A stretch of 64,000 bases of DNA, from the NCBI GenBank assembly GCA_949294085.1, contig CASFFX010000003.1:1-64000 (forward strand). Direction: 5' to 3'. The notes under the pieces are model-generated. The model was given only the letters and a program-made list of their open reading frames with translations, had not been told where the DNA came from and did no database searches. Position numbers and translations under genes: made by a program. This document shows, one piece after another, positions 51,419 through 61,666 of this stretch. Position 1 is the first letter of the stretch. Each line of letters opens with the position of its first letter. Origin of the DNA: an uncultured bacterium (GTDB lineage Bacteria > Elusimicrobiota > Elusimicrobia > Elusimicrobiales > Elusimicrobiaceae).

Positions 51419-52327
51419 ATGGACCTGCATTCTCGTTCCGCTTATGCCCGGGACATTACCGTAAAAGGCATGATTATCAATACGGTGCTCTGCGCAGTCA
51501 AGTTTGCGGCCGGCGTATGGGGCCGCTCTTCCGCTATGGTGGCGGACGCCGTGCACTCGCTCTCCGATTCGCTGACGGACATTGTGGTACTGGTAAGCCT
51601 TAAATTTTCTGCCCGCCCCGCCGACCAAGAACACGCCTATGGGCACGGCCGTTTTGAAACCTTAGCCACGCTGGTAATTGCCGTGGCCCTGCTGGCCGTA
51701 GGCGTCAAAATTCTTTACAACGGCATTACCGACATCGTCCGCCTGGCCGAAGGCGGCAGCATTGCACGCCCGCACGCCATTGCCTTGTGGACGGCGGTGC
51801 TCTCCATTGCGGTCAAAGAGTGGCTCTACCGCTACACGCTCAAAGCCGCCAAACACATCGGCAGTTCGGCCCTGGAAGCCAACGCCTGGCACCACCGCTC
51901 CGACGCGATGAGCTCCATCGGCACCTTATTGGGTATCGGCGGGGCGTATTTCTTGGGCAATAAATGGACGGTGCTGGACCCGCTGGCGGCGGTGGTAGTC
52001 AGCTTTTTTATTTTTGAAGTAGCGTGGAACATCTTAAAAACCGCCACGCAGGAATTGCTGGATAAATCCCTGGGGACGCAGGCGGAAACCAAAATTGCGC
52101 AAATTTGCCGCCAAGTGGAAGCCTCGGCCTGTGCGCACAGCATTAAAACGCGCAAAATCGGCGGATATGCCTGCCTGGAATTTCACGTCTATCTGCCGGA
52201 CGAGTGGAACCTCAAGCGCGTGCACGACGCTACGGACAAAATGGAACAAGCCCTGCAACAAGCCTTTGGCGCGCAGACCTTAGTTACCATCCACCCGGAA
52301 CCGCTGTCTTTGGATAAGCATCATTAA
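51419..52327 (+). CDS. Cation diffusion facilitator (CDF) transporter
   Basis: A 302-residue divalent-metal/H+ antiporter. Six membrane segments are visible. The metal-site motifs are HSLSDSLTD (TM2, about residues 46-54) and NAWHHRSDAMSS (TM5), and the C-terminal cytosolic domain (from about 210) has the ferredoxin-like fold of the family ending IHPEPL. Zn, Fe or Mn specificity cannot be assigned. TAAAAT ends exactly six bases before the ATG without an SD, predicting a leaderless mRNA. Confidence 0.92.
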   Translation: MDLHSRSAYARDITVKGMIINTVLCAVKFAAGVWGRSSAMVADAVHSLSDSLTDIVVLVSLKFSARPADQEHAYGHGRFETLATLVIAVALLAVGVKILYNGITDIVRLAEGGSIARPHAIALWTAVLSIAVKEWLYRYTLKAAKHIGSSALEANAWHHRSDAMSSIGTLLGIGGAYFLGNKWTVLDPLAAVVVSFFIFEVAWNILKTATQELLDKSLGTQAETKIAQICRQVEASACAHSIKTRKIGGYACLEFHVYLPDEWNLKRVHDATDKMEQALQQAFGAQTLVTIHPEPLSLDKHH

Positions 52328-52350
52328 AAAGTTTGCTACAATAAGCATAC

Positions 52351-52423
52351 GCCCCGTTAGCTCAATTGGATAGAGTCCCGGTCTTCGGAACCGGTGGTAC
52401 AGGTTCAAGTCCTGTACGGGGCA
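52351..52423 (+). tRNA. tRNA-Arg (anticodon TCG)
   Basis: Acceptor GCCCCGT/ACGGGGC, D-arm GCTC/GAGT, anticodon stem CCGGT/ACCGG with loop CTTCGGA (anticodon TCG, codon CGA and probably CGG), T-arm with GTTCAAGTC. The discriminator is A and CCA is not encoded. TACAAT (52337-52342) ends eight bases before the tRNA, so the 5' leader would be minimal. The interval 52424-52630 holds nothing recognised. Confidence 0.92.
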
Positions 52424-52671
52424 AATTTCTTGGCGCTTTTTGGCCGTTTTTTCCGAACACTCCGTTGCAATCGGAACCGCGCAGCCCAAGTGGGCGGCCG
52501 GCCCGCAACCGCTTTTATTTCGTAAAGGAATTTTCCTAATCCGCCGCGGCCGGCACGGAACCGCCCCCACAGGCAAACACCGTTTTTCCCGTCTATTTCT
52601 ACCCCCCTCGTCAGCCCGGGTCAAAATTTGCTAAAATAGAAATATCTAAATTTGTAGTAAGGAGCGTACCT

Positions 52672-53430
52672 ATGGGTGGACATTCGCACTGGGCCGGTAT
52701 TAAACACAAAAAGGCCCTCGTAGACGCCAAAAAAGGTAAAGTATTTACCAAAATTTTAAGAGAAATTACCATCGCCGCCAAAATGAGCGGCGGCAATCCG
52801 GATCAAAACCCCCGCTTGCGCAAAGCGATTGATGATGCCCGCGCGGCCAATATGCCGTCGGACAACGTCAAACGCGCCATTATGAAAGGTACGGGCCAGC
52901 TGCCGGGCGTATCGTACGAAGAAATTACGTACGAAGGCTACGGCCCCGGTTCCGTGGCGGTCATCGTGGAATGCACGACGGACAACAAAAACCGCACGTT
53001 CTCGGAAATTCGCAAAATTTTCACCAGCCATGGCGGCTCTATCGGCACGGCGGGCTGCGTGTCTTATATGTTCAAAGGCAAAGGGTTAATTGTCGTAAAG
53101 AAGGAAGACATTTCCGAAGACGACTTGATGAACTTGGCCTTGGAAGCCGGCGCCGAAGACGTGCGCACCGCGGGCGACGTGTATGAAGTCATCACCAACC
53201 CGGATATGGCCGAATTGGACGCGGTTAAAAAAGCCATTGAAGCCAAAGGCATTACGCCTGTGTCGGCCGATTTGACGATGCTGCCGGATACCGAAGTGAA
53301 CATTACCGACGAGCATACCGCCGAAACCTTGATGAATATGCTGGAAGCGTTGGACGACCACGACGACACCAAGAATGTCTATGACAACTCCAATATAGAC
53401 GAATCTATCGCCGCCAAACTCAACGCCTAA
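52672..53430 (+). CDS. yebC: YebC/PmpR family protein
   Basis: A 252-residue protein beginning MGGHSHWAGIKHKKALVDA, the invariant start of the family, with KIFTKILREI-like and YEGYGPGSVAVIVE elements. YebC proteins have been described as transcription factors and more recently as translation factors that relieve ribosome stalling at polyproline. A promoter with TAAAAT (52631-52636) and an SD (AAGGAG) precede it. It is directly upstream of ruvC, a frequent arrangement in bacteria. Confidence 0.95.
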   Translation: MGGHSHWAGIKHKKALVDAKKGKVFTKILREITIAAKMSGGNPDQNPRLRKAIDDARAANMPSDNVKRAIMKGTGQLPGVSYEEITYEGYGPGSVAVIVECTTDNKNRTFSEIRKIFTSHGGSIGTAGCVSYMFKGKGLIVVKKEDISEDDLMNLALEAGAEDVRTAGDVYEVITNPDMAELDAVKKAIEAKGITPVSADLTMLPDTEVNITDEHTAETLMNMLEALDDHDDTKNVYDNSNIDESIAAKLNA

Positions 53431-53444
53431 CAGACCGAGGAAGC

Positions 53445-54017
53445 TTGACGAATCAAACGACCACCGTTTTAGGTATAGACCCTGGTTTAGACAGAACGGG
53501 ATGGGCCATCCTTACAAGGAACGCCCGTTCCGTTTTGTCTTTACAGGCGTGCGGCCTGCTGCATACGGACGCCGCACTTCCCTTGCCCCAGCGGTTGGAA
53601 TACATCTTTGAAGAACTGCAAAAGCTGCTGGCCGCCTACCAACCGGACCAAGTGGCTATGGAGCAGAACTTCTTCTTAAAACGCGCCGTTACCATGGCCA
53701 ATACGGTAATGACGCGCGGCGTGATTATTTTGGCCTGCCAGCTGGCGGGCAAACCCCTTTCGTTTTACCCCCCAAAACGCGTGAAAATGATGCTCTGCGG
53801 CACAGGCACCGCCGACAAAAAACAGGTGCAGCGCATGGTACAGCTGACGCTGCATTTGGACAAGGCCCCCTCGCCGGATGACACGGCCGACGCCGTGGCA
53901 ATTGCCATTTGCCACGCCAAAACCGCCCCGCTTAACGCGATGATTAACGTAAAAGCGGCCTTCCTGGAAAAACTGAAGGCCGCCCAAAAAGCACAAATCA
54001 AAAAACTTCTCAAATAA
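53445..54017 (+). CDS. ruvC: Holliday junction resolvase RuvC
   Basis: A 190-residue endonuclease resolving Holliday junctions. The acidic catalytic residues are in VLGIDPGLDRTGWA, MEQNF and the C-terminal DDTADAVAIAICH. The start is TTG, supported by GAGGAAG just upstream and by the domain start. Usually ruvC is next to ruvA and ruvB; here a pilin gene on the opposite strand and a pilin remnant (54164-54838) separate them. Confidence 0.93.
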   Translation: MTNQTTTVLGIDPGLDRTGWAILTRNARSVLSLQACGLLHTDAALPLPQRLEYIFEELQKLLAAYQPDQVAMEQNFFLKRAVTMANTVMTRGVIILACQLAGKPLSFYPPKRVKMMLCGTGTADKKQVQRMVQLTLHLDKAPSPDDTADAVAIAICHAKTAPLNAMINVKAAFLEKLKAAQKAQIKKLLK

Positions 54018-54163
54018 TCAGTTACTGAATTTTTACGTTTCAGCCTGCGTGAACCGATAGATTTTTACATTTTACTTTGACGTAATTTTGATCCCCAAAA
54101 ACCAGCCTGTATGGGGGCAGGATACCCTGCCCAAATTTATAATTGGTTTGGGTATTTGTCGCA

Positions 54164-54661
54164 TTAAAACGGATAATAATCGGTCCCTTGAATATTACTG
54201 GGCGCTTTTCCCGCACTCAAGCTCTTGCAAAAGGAAAGCCCTTTTTCATTCCATCCAACACACCATCGGCCGGCTGCCGGTATTTGACTATGATCAATTC
54301 CGTCTGCTGCAGCAATAGTAGGAGAAACCCACGCTAACCAATAATTTCCTGCTTTTTCCATTGCCACAGGAACAGCCCACCAATTATATTCAAAATTTTT
54401 AGTTACAAAACTTCCATCGGATTGTATGTATCCTTCAAATCCTTCTGCAATTATGTCTTGGTCCATACAGGCTGAAATATTTCCTCCCTGAGCCAGCATA
54501 CACATATCTACATTGTCAGACATTTTTTTGAGGATGCCCATCGCCTCCGTTACGCGGGATTTCTGCACTGCTTTTTCATATTGCGGCAATGCCACCGCCG
54601 CCAATATGCCGATGATTAAAACTACTACCAACAACTCTATTAACGTAAAACCCTGTTTCAT
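54164..54661 (-). CDS. Type IV pilin-like protein
   Basis: A 165-residue prepilin, [18 protein letters not shown] with cleavage expected after Gly4, the conserved Glu5 of the mature chain, then [20 protein letters not shown]. Cysteines at about 53, 64, 134 and 145 could make two disulfides in the globular domain. It is the minus-strand insert between ruvC and ruvAB. A strong SD (AGGAGAAA) precedes the ATG. It shares a nearly identical N-terminal 60 residues with the pilin at 58920, while the C-terminal half diverges. Confidence 0.88.
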   Translation of the reverse strand: MKQGFTLIELLVVVLIIGILAAVALPQYEKAVQKSRVTEAMGILKKMSDNVDMCMLAQGGNISACMDQDIIAEGFEGYIQSDGSFVTKNFEYNWWAVPVAMEKAGNYWLAWVSPTIAAADGIDHSQIPAAGRWCVGWNEKGLSFCKSLSAGKAPSNIQGTDYYPF

Positions 54662-54747
54662 AGTTTTTCTCCTGTTCCGCCCGTTTCAGGGCGTAATTAT
54701 GTGTAATAATTATGTCCTTCCTAGGCAACCGATTTTGCCTCTTTCCG

Positions 54748-54838
54748 CGTAAATCCGGCGTTTTTCCCCGCCGGGAAGGGTTTTTGATAATTTTTGCTCA
54801 TAAGCAAAATTTATCAAAAAAAAAAAACGAATCAAGGC
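54748..54838 (-). pseudogene. Remnant of a pilin 5' end (leader and start)
   Basis: This stretch is nearly identical to the leader and first codons of the pilin at 58920-59435 (59392-59470). It encodes [18 protein letters not shown] and then runs out of similarity into RKEAKSVA and a stop. It contains the same hairpin GATAA...TTATC around the start codon and the same A/T-run. It is a decayed or exchanged pilin 5' end just upstream of the intact pilin. Confidence 0.7.
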
Positions 54839-54957
54839 CTTTCAAACAGGGGGCTCTCTCACCAGGGACTGGCTTCCTTCCCGGCCCGGTCCCGGTCGTT
54901 TTTCAAAGGGCTTTCTCCGGCGTCTGGCCCCACCTTATAATATGCTAAAATGTAGCT

Positions 54958-55569
54958 ATGATAGCGTATTTGAAAGGTGAAATTTTGGAAGTAAAAGAGG
55001 ACGGAGCCGTCATCGTGTGCGGCGGAGTAGGGTATGAAGTAAACCTGGCCCACAGCTCCGCGCTGGAACTGACGGCCGGCACCGAGGCCGCGCTGTACGT
55101 GGCGGAATCCATTTCTCCCTACGACGGCACCGTATTGTACGGATTTTTGAATAAGGAGGACAAAGAACTATGGCTCCTGTTCAAAACGGCTATTCCCAAC
55201 ACCGGGCCCAAAAAAGCGATGGAATTTTTGAATAAAGCGCTTCGCTCGGTGGCGGACTTTCACAACGCTATCCTAAAACGCGACCCCAAAATTTTGACGG
55301 GGATTTTTGGATTTACCGCCAAAACGGCGGAAAAGCTGATTAACTCCCTGAAGGACAAAATGGACGCCATTACCGTACAGGGCGAAAGCAAAATCAAGGT
55401 AATGGACGAAGCGCCTTATATGAGCGGCGTGCTGGAAGCGCTGACGGCGCTGGGATATTCCCCCGCGGAATCGCGCCGCGCGATGGAAAAACTCTATACC
55501 GAAGGGATCAACCCCAACGATAAAATTGAAAACATCATTAAAGAAGCTTTGCGGGTACTGAAAAAATGA
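54958..55569 (+). CDS. ruvA: Holliday junction DNA helicase subunit RuvA
   Basis: A 203-residue junction-binding subunit starting [19 protein letters not shown], with the OB-fold N-terminus, [11 protein letters not shown], helix-hairpin-helix region around [14 protein letters not shown] and [19 protein letters not shown], and a C-terminal RuvB-binding domain. TAAAAT ends six bases before the ATG with no SD. The stop overlaps ruvB (ATGA). Confidence 0.95.
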   Translation: MIAYLKGEILEVKEDGAVIVCGGVGYEVNLAHSSALELTAGTEAALYVAESISPYDGTVLYGFLNKEDKELWLLFKTAIPNTGPKKAMEFLNKALRSVADFHNAILKRDPKILTGIFGFTAKTAEKLINSLKDKMDAITVQGESKIKVMDEAPYMSGVLEALTALGYSPAESRRAMEKLYTEGINPNDKIENIIKEALRVLKK

Positions 55570-56588
55570 GCAACCAAAACGAAATTCTCAACGTTTCCCA
55601 ACTGCCGGATGAATCTTCCGGGCTGGAAGCGGCCCTGCGTCCCAACTCGCTGGACGAATTTGTCGGGCAGGACAAGCTAAAAGAAAACTTGCGCATTTTT
55701 ATTGCGGCCGCCAAATCCCGCAAAGAAGCGCTGGACCATTGCCTTTTTTACGCGCCGCCCGGATTAGGCAAAACTACGCTGGCCAATATTTTGGCTAAAG
55801 AAATGGGCGTCAACATCAAGGTAACTTCCGGCCCCGTGCTGGCTCGCCCGGGCGATTTAGCCGCCATGCTTACGACTGAACTGGCCGACGGAGACATTTT
55901 GTTTATTGACGAAATTCACCGCCTCAACCCCGCAGTGGAAGAAGCCCTCTATCCCGCGATGGAAGATTTTACCTTTTTTATCAATACCGGCAAAGGCGCC
56001 GGCTCCACCACGCTCAAGCTGGCCGTGCCGCGCTTTACGCTGGTGGGTGCGACGACCCGCTCCGGCCTGTTGACAGGCCCCCTGCGCGACCGTTTTGGCA
56101 TTGTGTTTAACCTGGGGTTTTATGAAACGTCGGAGCTGACCGACATCTTGGCCCGTTCGGCCCGCCTGCTGAATATCCAGGCCGACCGCGAAGGCCTGGA
56201 AGAATTGGCCAAACGTTCCCGCGGCACCCCGCGCATTGCCAACCGCCTGCTGCGCCGCGCGCGTGATTTTGCCCAGGTAAAAGGGCAGGGCGTCATCACA
56301 AGTAAAATTGCCATATTGGCTATGGATTCGCTGGATATTGACGGCGAAGGCCTAGACAGCGTGGACAAACGCATTTTGGAAGCGCTGATTGACCGTTTTT
56401 CCGGCGGACCGGTAGGGGTGGACAATTTGGCCATTGCCGTATCGGAAGCCGTAGATACGCTGACGGACGTGATTGAACCGTTCCTCATCAAGGCTGGTTT
56501 TATTGCCCGCACGCCGCGCGGGCGCGTGGCTACCCGCAAGGCCTATGAACATTTGGGGCGCAAACAGCATGCCGACTTACTTTTCTAA
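55566..56588 (+). CDS. ruvB: Holliday junction DNA helicase subunit RuvB
   Basis: A 340-residue AAA+ branch-migration motor. Walker [24 protein letters not shown] (Walker B), the [17 protein letters not shown] region with the arginine finger, and the C-terminal winged helix ending in [15 protein letters not shown] are all present. Length is normal. It is translationally coupled to ruvA. Confidence 0.97.
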   Translation: MSNQNEILNVSQLPDESSGLEAALRPNSLDEFVGQDKLKENLRIFIAAAKSRKEALDHCLFYAPPGLGKTTLANILAKEMGVNIKVTSGPVLARPGDLAAMLTTELADGDILFIDEIHRLNPAVEEALYPAMEDFTFFINTGKGAGSTTLKLAVPRFTLVGATTRSGLLTGPLRDRFGIVFNLGFYETSELTDILARSARLLNIQADREGLEELAKRSRGTPRIANRLLRRARDFAQVKGQGVITSKIAILAMDSLDIDGEGLDSVDKRILEALIDRFSGGPVGVDNLAIAVSEAVDTLTDVIEPFLIKAGFIARTPRGRVATRKAYEHLGRKQHADLLF

Positions 56589-56600
56589 CCGGGAGACTGT

Positions 56601-57824
56601 ATGAAATTACCGTTCAAATACGTATTGCTTGGTGTAACCGTTCTGCTTTTAAGCGCCTGTGCGGCGCCATCCAAACGGGCTGCGCTGTCGGCCCAAGGGC
56701 AAATCAACTCGGCCGCGCTCTCCCGTCCAAGCGAACCCCAATCGCAGGATCCGCAGGCCGCCGCCCTCCCCAAAGACGTTACCGTGCGCGTGCTGCTGGC
56801 GGAAAACCAACGCGCCGCCACAATCAAGCACTCCGGCAAAATTTACATCTATACGCTGGACTTAGAAAAAAAGTACAAAATTTCCCGCGCCGGCACCTTG
56901 TCCGTCAAAGCGTTGGGCAAAGGCAAAGTACAGGTGGGCACGCTGAAATCTTCCAAACCCATCGTCATAGAGCCGGCCCGCGGCACCTTGCTGACCTGGG
57001 ACACCAATTCCTACGCCGGCAAATTCTACATTATCCCCACCGCCAACCGTTTCCACTTGGTGGAACACACCCCGCTGGAAACGTATCTGTACGGGGTGCT
57101 TCCGTATGAAATGAGCTATACCTGGCCGCTGGAAGCCTTAAAAGCCCAGGCGGTGGCGGCCCGCACCTATACGCTTAAAACGCTGGAAAATGTGAAGAAC
57201 CAACACTTTGATTTATTTTCCGACGTCAGGAGCCAAATGTACAAAGGCGGCGGCAAGCAGTACGACTCCGTCAAAAAAGCGGTGGACGCCACCCGCGGCC
57301 AAGTGCTGACGTACCAAGATAAGCTGTTTTTTACCTACTACCACGCCAACTGCGGCGGCGGGACGGACGACGTGCGCAGCTGGAACCCGGGGCTCACGTC
57401 CATTAAACCGCTTTCGGGGGCTTCCTGCAAGACGGATTCCCACTCCAAAAGTTACAAATGGCAGATGAACGTCCCCCGTGCCAAAGTGGAAAATTACGCC
57501 AAACGCGTGGGCTTGGCGGGCACGCTGAAAAGCATTAAAATCGCCCGTAAAACGGACACCGGCCGCGCCAGCAACTTAACGATTCACACCTCCAAAGGCT
57601 CCAAAACGGTTCCGTGCGGCAATTTCCGTTTGGCCACCGGCATACGCAGCTGCAAAATTACCAAGCTGTCCGTGCGCAAAAAAGACGTTCACTTTGAAGG
57701 CAAAGGCTACGGCCACGGCATTGGAATGTGCCAGGACGGGGCCAACGGCATGGCGCAAGACGGAAAAAACTACAAAAAGATTTTGAAAAATTATTATCCC
57801 GGTTCGGAACTCCGGCAAATTTAA
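56601..57824 (+). CDS. SpoIID/LytB-domain lipoprotein
   Basis: A 407-residue protein with a lipoprotein signal (LLLSACAAP, Cys near residue 20). A SpoIID domain runs from residue 60 to the end: ETYLYGVLPYEMSYTWPLEALKAQAVAARTY, HANCGGGTDDV and the closing GYGHGIGMCQDGANGMA. SpoIID is a lytic transglycosylase cleaving denuded glycan strands; related proteins act in peptidoglycan remodelling and division. It lies 12 bases after ruvB with its own SD and two bases before queA, an arrangement common in Gram-negative anaerobes. Confidence 0.9.
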   Translation: MKLPFKYVLLGVTVLLLSACAAPSKRAALSAQGQINSAALSRPSEPQSQDPQAAALPKDVTVRVLLAENQRAATIKHSGKIYIYTLDLEKKYKISRAGTLSVKALGKGKVQVGTLKSSKPIVIEPARGTLLTWDTNSYAGKFYIIPTANRFHLVEHTPLETYLYGVLPYEMSYTWPLEALKAQAVAARTYTLKTLENVKNQHFDLFSDVRSQMYKGGGKQYDSVKKAVDATRGQVLTYQDKLFFTYYHANCGGGTDDVRSWNPGLTSIKPLSGASCKTDSHSKSYKWQMNVPRAKVENYAKRVGLAGTLKSIKIARKTDTGRASNLTIHTSKGSKTVPCGNFRLATGIRSCKITKLSVRKKDVHFEGKGYGHGIGMCQDGANGMAQDGKNYKKILKNYYPGSELRQI

Positions 57825-57826
57825 CT

Positions 57827-58864
57827 ATGGCATTTGAACGCTTCAAAAAATTGAATCTGGACCCGCTGATTGCAAAACAACCGGCCACCCCGCGCGACAG
57901 TTCGCGCCAAATGGTGCTTCACCGCGACACGCACACCATTGAACACCGCATCTTCCGCGATATTCACGAATATTTCAATCCCGGCGATGCTTTGGTGATT
58001 AACAATACCAAAGTATTCCCCGCCAAGCTGTTTGCCCACAAACCTACGGGCGGCAAGGTGGAAGTGCTTTTGGTGCGCCCTTTGCAAAAGCCCAACGTGT
58101 GGGCCGTTTTAACGCGCGATTATAAAGACGGCATTACCCTGGACTTTGGCGACGGCCTGCAGGCCAAAGTAACCGGAAAAACGGAAAATAACGAAGCCAT
58201 TTTGGAATTTAATCAAGACGACATCCTCCCGTTCTGCAACGCCCATGGGCTCATGCCTCTGCCGCAGTATATAGAAAAAGCCCGCAAGCACGACGGCATG
58301 ACCCCCAGCATCGCCACCGATAAGGACCGCTACCAAACCGTTTATGCCAAATACACCGGCTCCATTGCGGCGCCGACGGCCGGCTTTCATTTTACGCCGG
58401 AACTGCTGCAAAAGTTAAAAGATAAAGGCGTAAAAATTTGCTACATCACACTGCACGTGGGCTGGGGCACGTTTAAGCCGCTTCGCGGCGAACCGGAGCA
58501 ACACCATATGCTGGCGGAATTGGGCGAAGTGTCGCCCGAAACGGCCGCCACGCTAAACGCCGTACGCGCGGCGGGCAAGCGGGTGTTTTCTTGCGGCACC
58601 ACCAGCACGCGTACGCTGGAAAGCTTTACCGACGAAAATCACATCACCCACCCGGGCAAAAAATGGACGGACTTGTTCATTTATCCCGGCTACAAATTCA
58701 AGGCGATAGACTGCCTGATTACCAACTTTCACTTCCCGGATTCTACGCCTTTGTGTATGACGTCGGCCTTTGCCGGGGAAGATTTCATCTACGAAGCATA
58801 CCTGCAGGCGGTGGAAAAGAAATACCGCTTCTACTCGTTTGGCGACAGTATGATGATTTTATAA
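57827..58864 (+). CDS. queA: S-adenosylmethionine:tRNA ribosyltransferase-isomerase
   Basis: A 345-residue enzyme of queuosine biosynthesis that adds the epoxycyclopentane moiety. Typical segments are DSSRQMVLHRDT, YFNPGDALVINNTKVFPAKL, SIAAPTAGFHFTPELL, ITLHVGWGTFKPLR and FSCGTTSTRTLES. The start at 57827 is two bases after the spoIID stop; a longer upstream frame is an artefact of the overlap. A terminator follows. tgt, the partner pathway gene, lies downstream beyond an inserted pilin. Confidence 0.95.
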   Translation: MAFERFKKLNLDPLIAKQPATPRDSSRQMVLHRDTHTIEHRIFRDIHEYFNPGDALVINNTKVFPAKLFAHKPTGGKVEVLLVRPLQKPNVWAVLTRDYKDGITLDFGDGLQAKVTGKTENNEAILEFNQDDILPFCNAHGLMPLPQYIEKARKHDGMTPSIATDKDRYQTVYAKYTGSIAAPTAGFHFTPELLQKLKDKGVKICYITLHVGWGTFKPLRGEPEQHHMLAELGEVSPETAATLNAVRAAGKRVFSCGTTSTRTLESFTDENHITHPGKKWTDLFIYPGYKFKAIDCLITNFHFPDSTPLCMTSAFAGEDFIYEAYLQAVEKKYRFYSFGDSMMIL

Positions 58865-58872
58865 ACACCCGC

Positions 58873-58901
58873 AAAAAACCCCGCCTATCGGCGGGGTTTT
58901 T
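58873..58901. terminator. Bidirectional intrinsic terminator
   Basis: AAACCCCGCC-TATC-GGCGGGGTTT flanked by A- and T-runs, between convergent queA and the pilin gene. Confidence 0.9.
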
Positions 58902-58919
58902 GATTAGAACGACGCTTTC

Positions 58920-59435
58920 TTAAAAAGGATACATGGTAGAACCGTCCATATCAACAGATTGTCCATTGCTTAGGCTCTTGCAAAAGGGAGTGCCTTTATC
59001 CGTGAGAGGAACACACCAACGCCCTGCAGGGGCTGTAATACCAGCCTGCACTAACGACGGAGTAACAAGTAAAAACTGATAATTTTCTTGTTTATCCCTG
59101 ACGATGGGAACACCATACCATGAATACTTAAAATTTTTAGTCTCAAACTGATATTCACTCACCGTCAAATGCTCCAGGCCTTCAAATACAATGTCAGGTA
59201 TTGCACACGGGCTCAAATCTCCTCCACTGGCCAACAAACACATATCCACGTTGTCCGCCATTTTTTTGAGGATTCCCATCGCCTCGGTTACGCGGGATTT
59301 CTGCACCGCTTTTTCATATTGCGGCAATGCCACCGCCGCCAGTATGCCAATAATTAACACCACCACTAGAAGCTCTATCAGCGTAAATCCGGCGTTTTTC
59401 CCCGCCGGGAAGGATTTTTGATAATTTTTGCTCAT
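58920..59435 (-). CDS. Type IV pilin-like protein
   Basis: A 171-residue prepilin with an unusually long leader ([16 protein letters not shown]) before [14 protein letters not shown], then the same [20 protein letters not shown] segment as the pilin at 54164. Four cysteines are placed as in that paralogue. The start codon lies in the loop of a 13-bp near-perfect DNA palindrome (59422-59449), and no SD is seen. It separates queA from tgt. Terminal residues MYPF match YYPF of the other copy. Confidence 0.88.
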   Translation of the reverse strand: MSKNYQKSFPAGKNAGFTLIELLVVVLIIGILAAVALPQYEKAVQKSRVTEAMGILKKMADNVDMCLLASGGDLSPCAIPDIVFEGLEHLTVSEYQFETKNFKYSWYGVPIVRDKQENYQFLLVTPSLVQAGITAPAGRWCVPLTDKGTPFCKSLSNGQSVDMDGSTMYPF

Positions 59436-59690
59436 AAGCAAAATTTATCAAAAAAAAAAACGAATCAAGCCCCTTGCCGGGGCAGGCACTCTAAGCCCGT
59501 TCACACGATTGGTTTAGGCCACCTTGTTTCCATATTGTCGCGCTCTTATGAAAAGACAGGCCAAAAGCTAACCTCGCCCCGCTCCATATGATATTTCCTT
59601 TTTATGCCGTTGCCGTTTATCCACGTTGTTGCGTTGTAATAAGGCCTTGTCCCCCTTGATGTGGTTGCCGTTTATCCGCCCCTTTGTTCT

Positions 59691-59832
59691 GCTTATAAAA
59701 AGCGGTTTTGGCGGATTAGAAATTTTATTGTTTGAGCGCAGCGAGTTATAAAATTTCCCGATAAAACCTGCTTTTTATAGGATACTGGGGCGGCGGTCTT
59801 TTTCGTACTTTTTCTGCCGCCAGAAAAAGTAC
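59691..59832. repeat. Two adjacent palindromic intergenic repeats
   Basis: A long imperfect inverted repeat pairs TATAAAAAGC (59694-59703) with GCTTTTTATA (59770-59779), with an inner perfect arm GAAATTTTAT/ATAAAATTTC around TTTGAGCGCAGCGAG. It is followed by a perfect 12-bp stem GTACTTTTTCTG/CAGAAAAAGTAC (59805-59832). No gene is convincing in 59436-59952. This looks like a dispersed palindromic (REP/MITE-like) element. Confidence 0.6.
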
Positions 59833-59943
59833 CCCTCTCCGGGGGCAGGCCCGCTATGCCCTTTAGGCCACCCTGCTCCAGCGCTGCCGCTGCGCCCTTT
59901 GCCAAACAGGACTCCCTCTGAGGCGGCCCGTCAGATATGATAA

Positions 59944-61122
<1,179 letters not shown>

Positions 61123-61153
61123 TTTTTCCCCGCTAACAGCTGTTTTCAACCGA

Positions 61154-61188
61154 CAAAAAACCCCAAAGCAAAAAGCTTTGGGGTTTTT
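61154..61188. terminator. Bidirectional intrinsic terminator
   Basis: AAAACCCCAAAGC-AAAA-GCTTTGGGGTTTT stem flanked by A- and T-runs, between convergent tgt and the membrane protein gene. Confidence 0.9.
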
Positions 61189-61203
61189 AGATAAAAAGCC
61201 GAA

Positions 61204-61665
61204 CTAGGCTTCCTGCGCCGGGGCCGGATTGGGCTTTTTGGGCCCGCTTTTGGGCAAGAGCGTAAACAACGCATACGCGCTTAACATTTGCAGCGTAAAC
61301 GCCGCCGAAACAAACACATACTTATACACCGTCAGCGCTTCCACCGAAGGGGTCGCATTAAACACATAGTAAAACTGCCCCAGCACCCGCAACAGCGGCA
61401 CAAACGTAAAGTCCGCATTGGTCAGCAAGGCCAAAATGCCCTGCAGCAAGGCCAATATGCCCACCAACCGCTCGTGCAGCAACATAAACACCGCCTGCGA
61501 AGCATACAGCACCAAAAACCCCGCATGCAGCCGCAGCAGCACCCCGCTGGAAGAAAAATCCCGCAGGACCAACAGCAAATTGACCAATGTGCCAAACAGG
61601 CAAAAATACAAAATAATTTTTACCCACGAATTCAGCGCATAAAAACGTTTCAGTATGTATTGCAT
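61204..61665 (-). CDS. Hypothetical four-TM membrane protein
   Basis: A 153-residue integral membrane protein with hydrophobic segments at about 15-33, 43-62, 67-85 and 110-138, and a Pro/Lys-rich cytosolic tail. It starts one base after the ddl stop, so it is co-transcribed with ddl. I do not recognise the family. Confidence 0.65.
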   Translation of the reverse strand: MQYILKRFYALNSWVKIILYFCLFGTLVNLLLVLRDFSSSGVLLRLHAGFLVLYASQAVFMLLHERLVGILALLQGILALLTNADFTFVPLLRVLGQFYYVFNATPSVEALTVYKYVFVSAAFTLQMLSAYALFTLLPKSGPKKPNPAPAQEA

Positions 61666-61666
61666 A

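Noticed and set aside
59693-59905. 70-codon ORF in the tgt upstream region
   Set aside because: It lies inside the palindromic repeat element and its translation reflects the repeat, not a protein.
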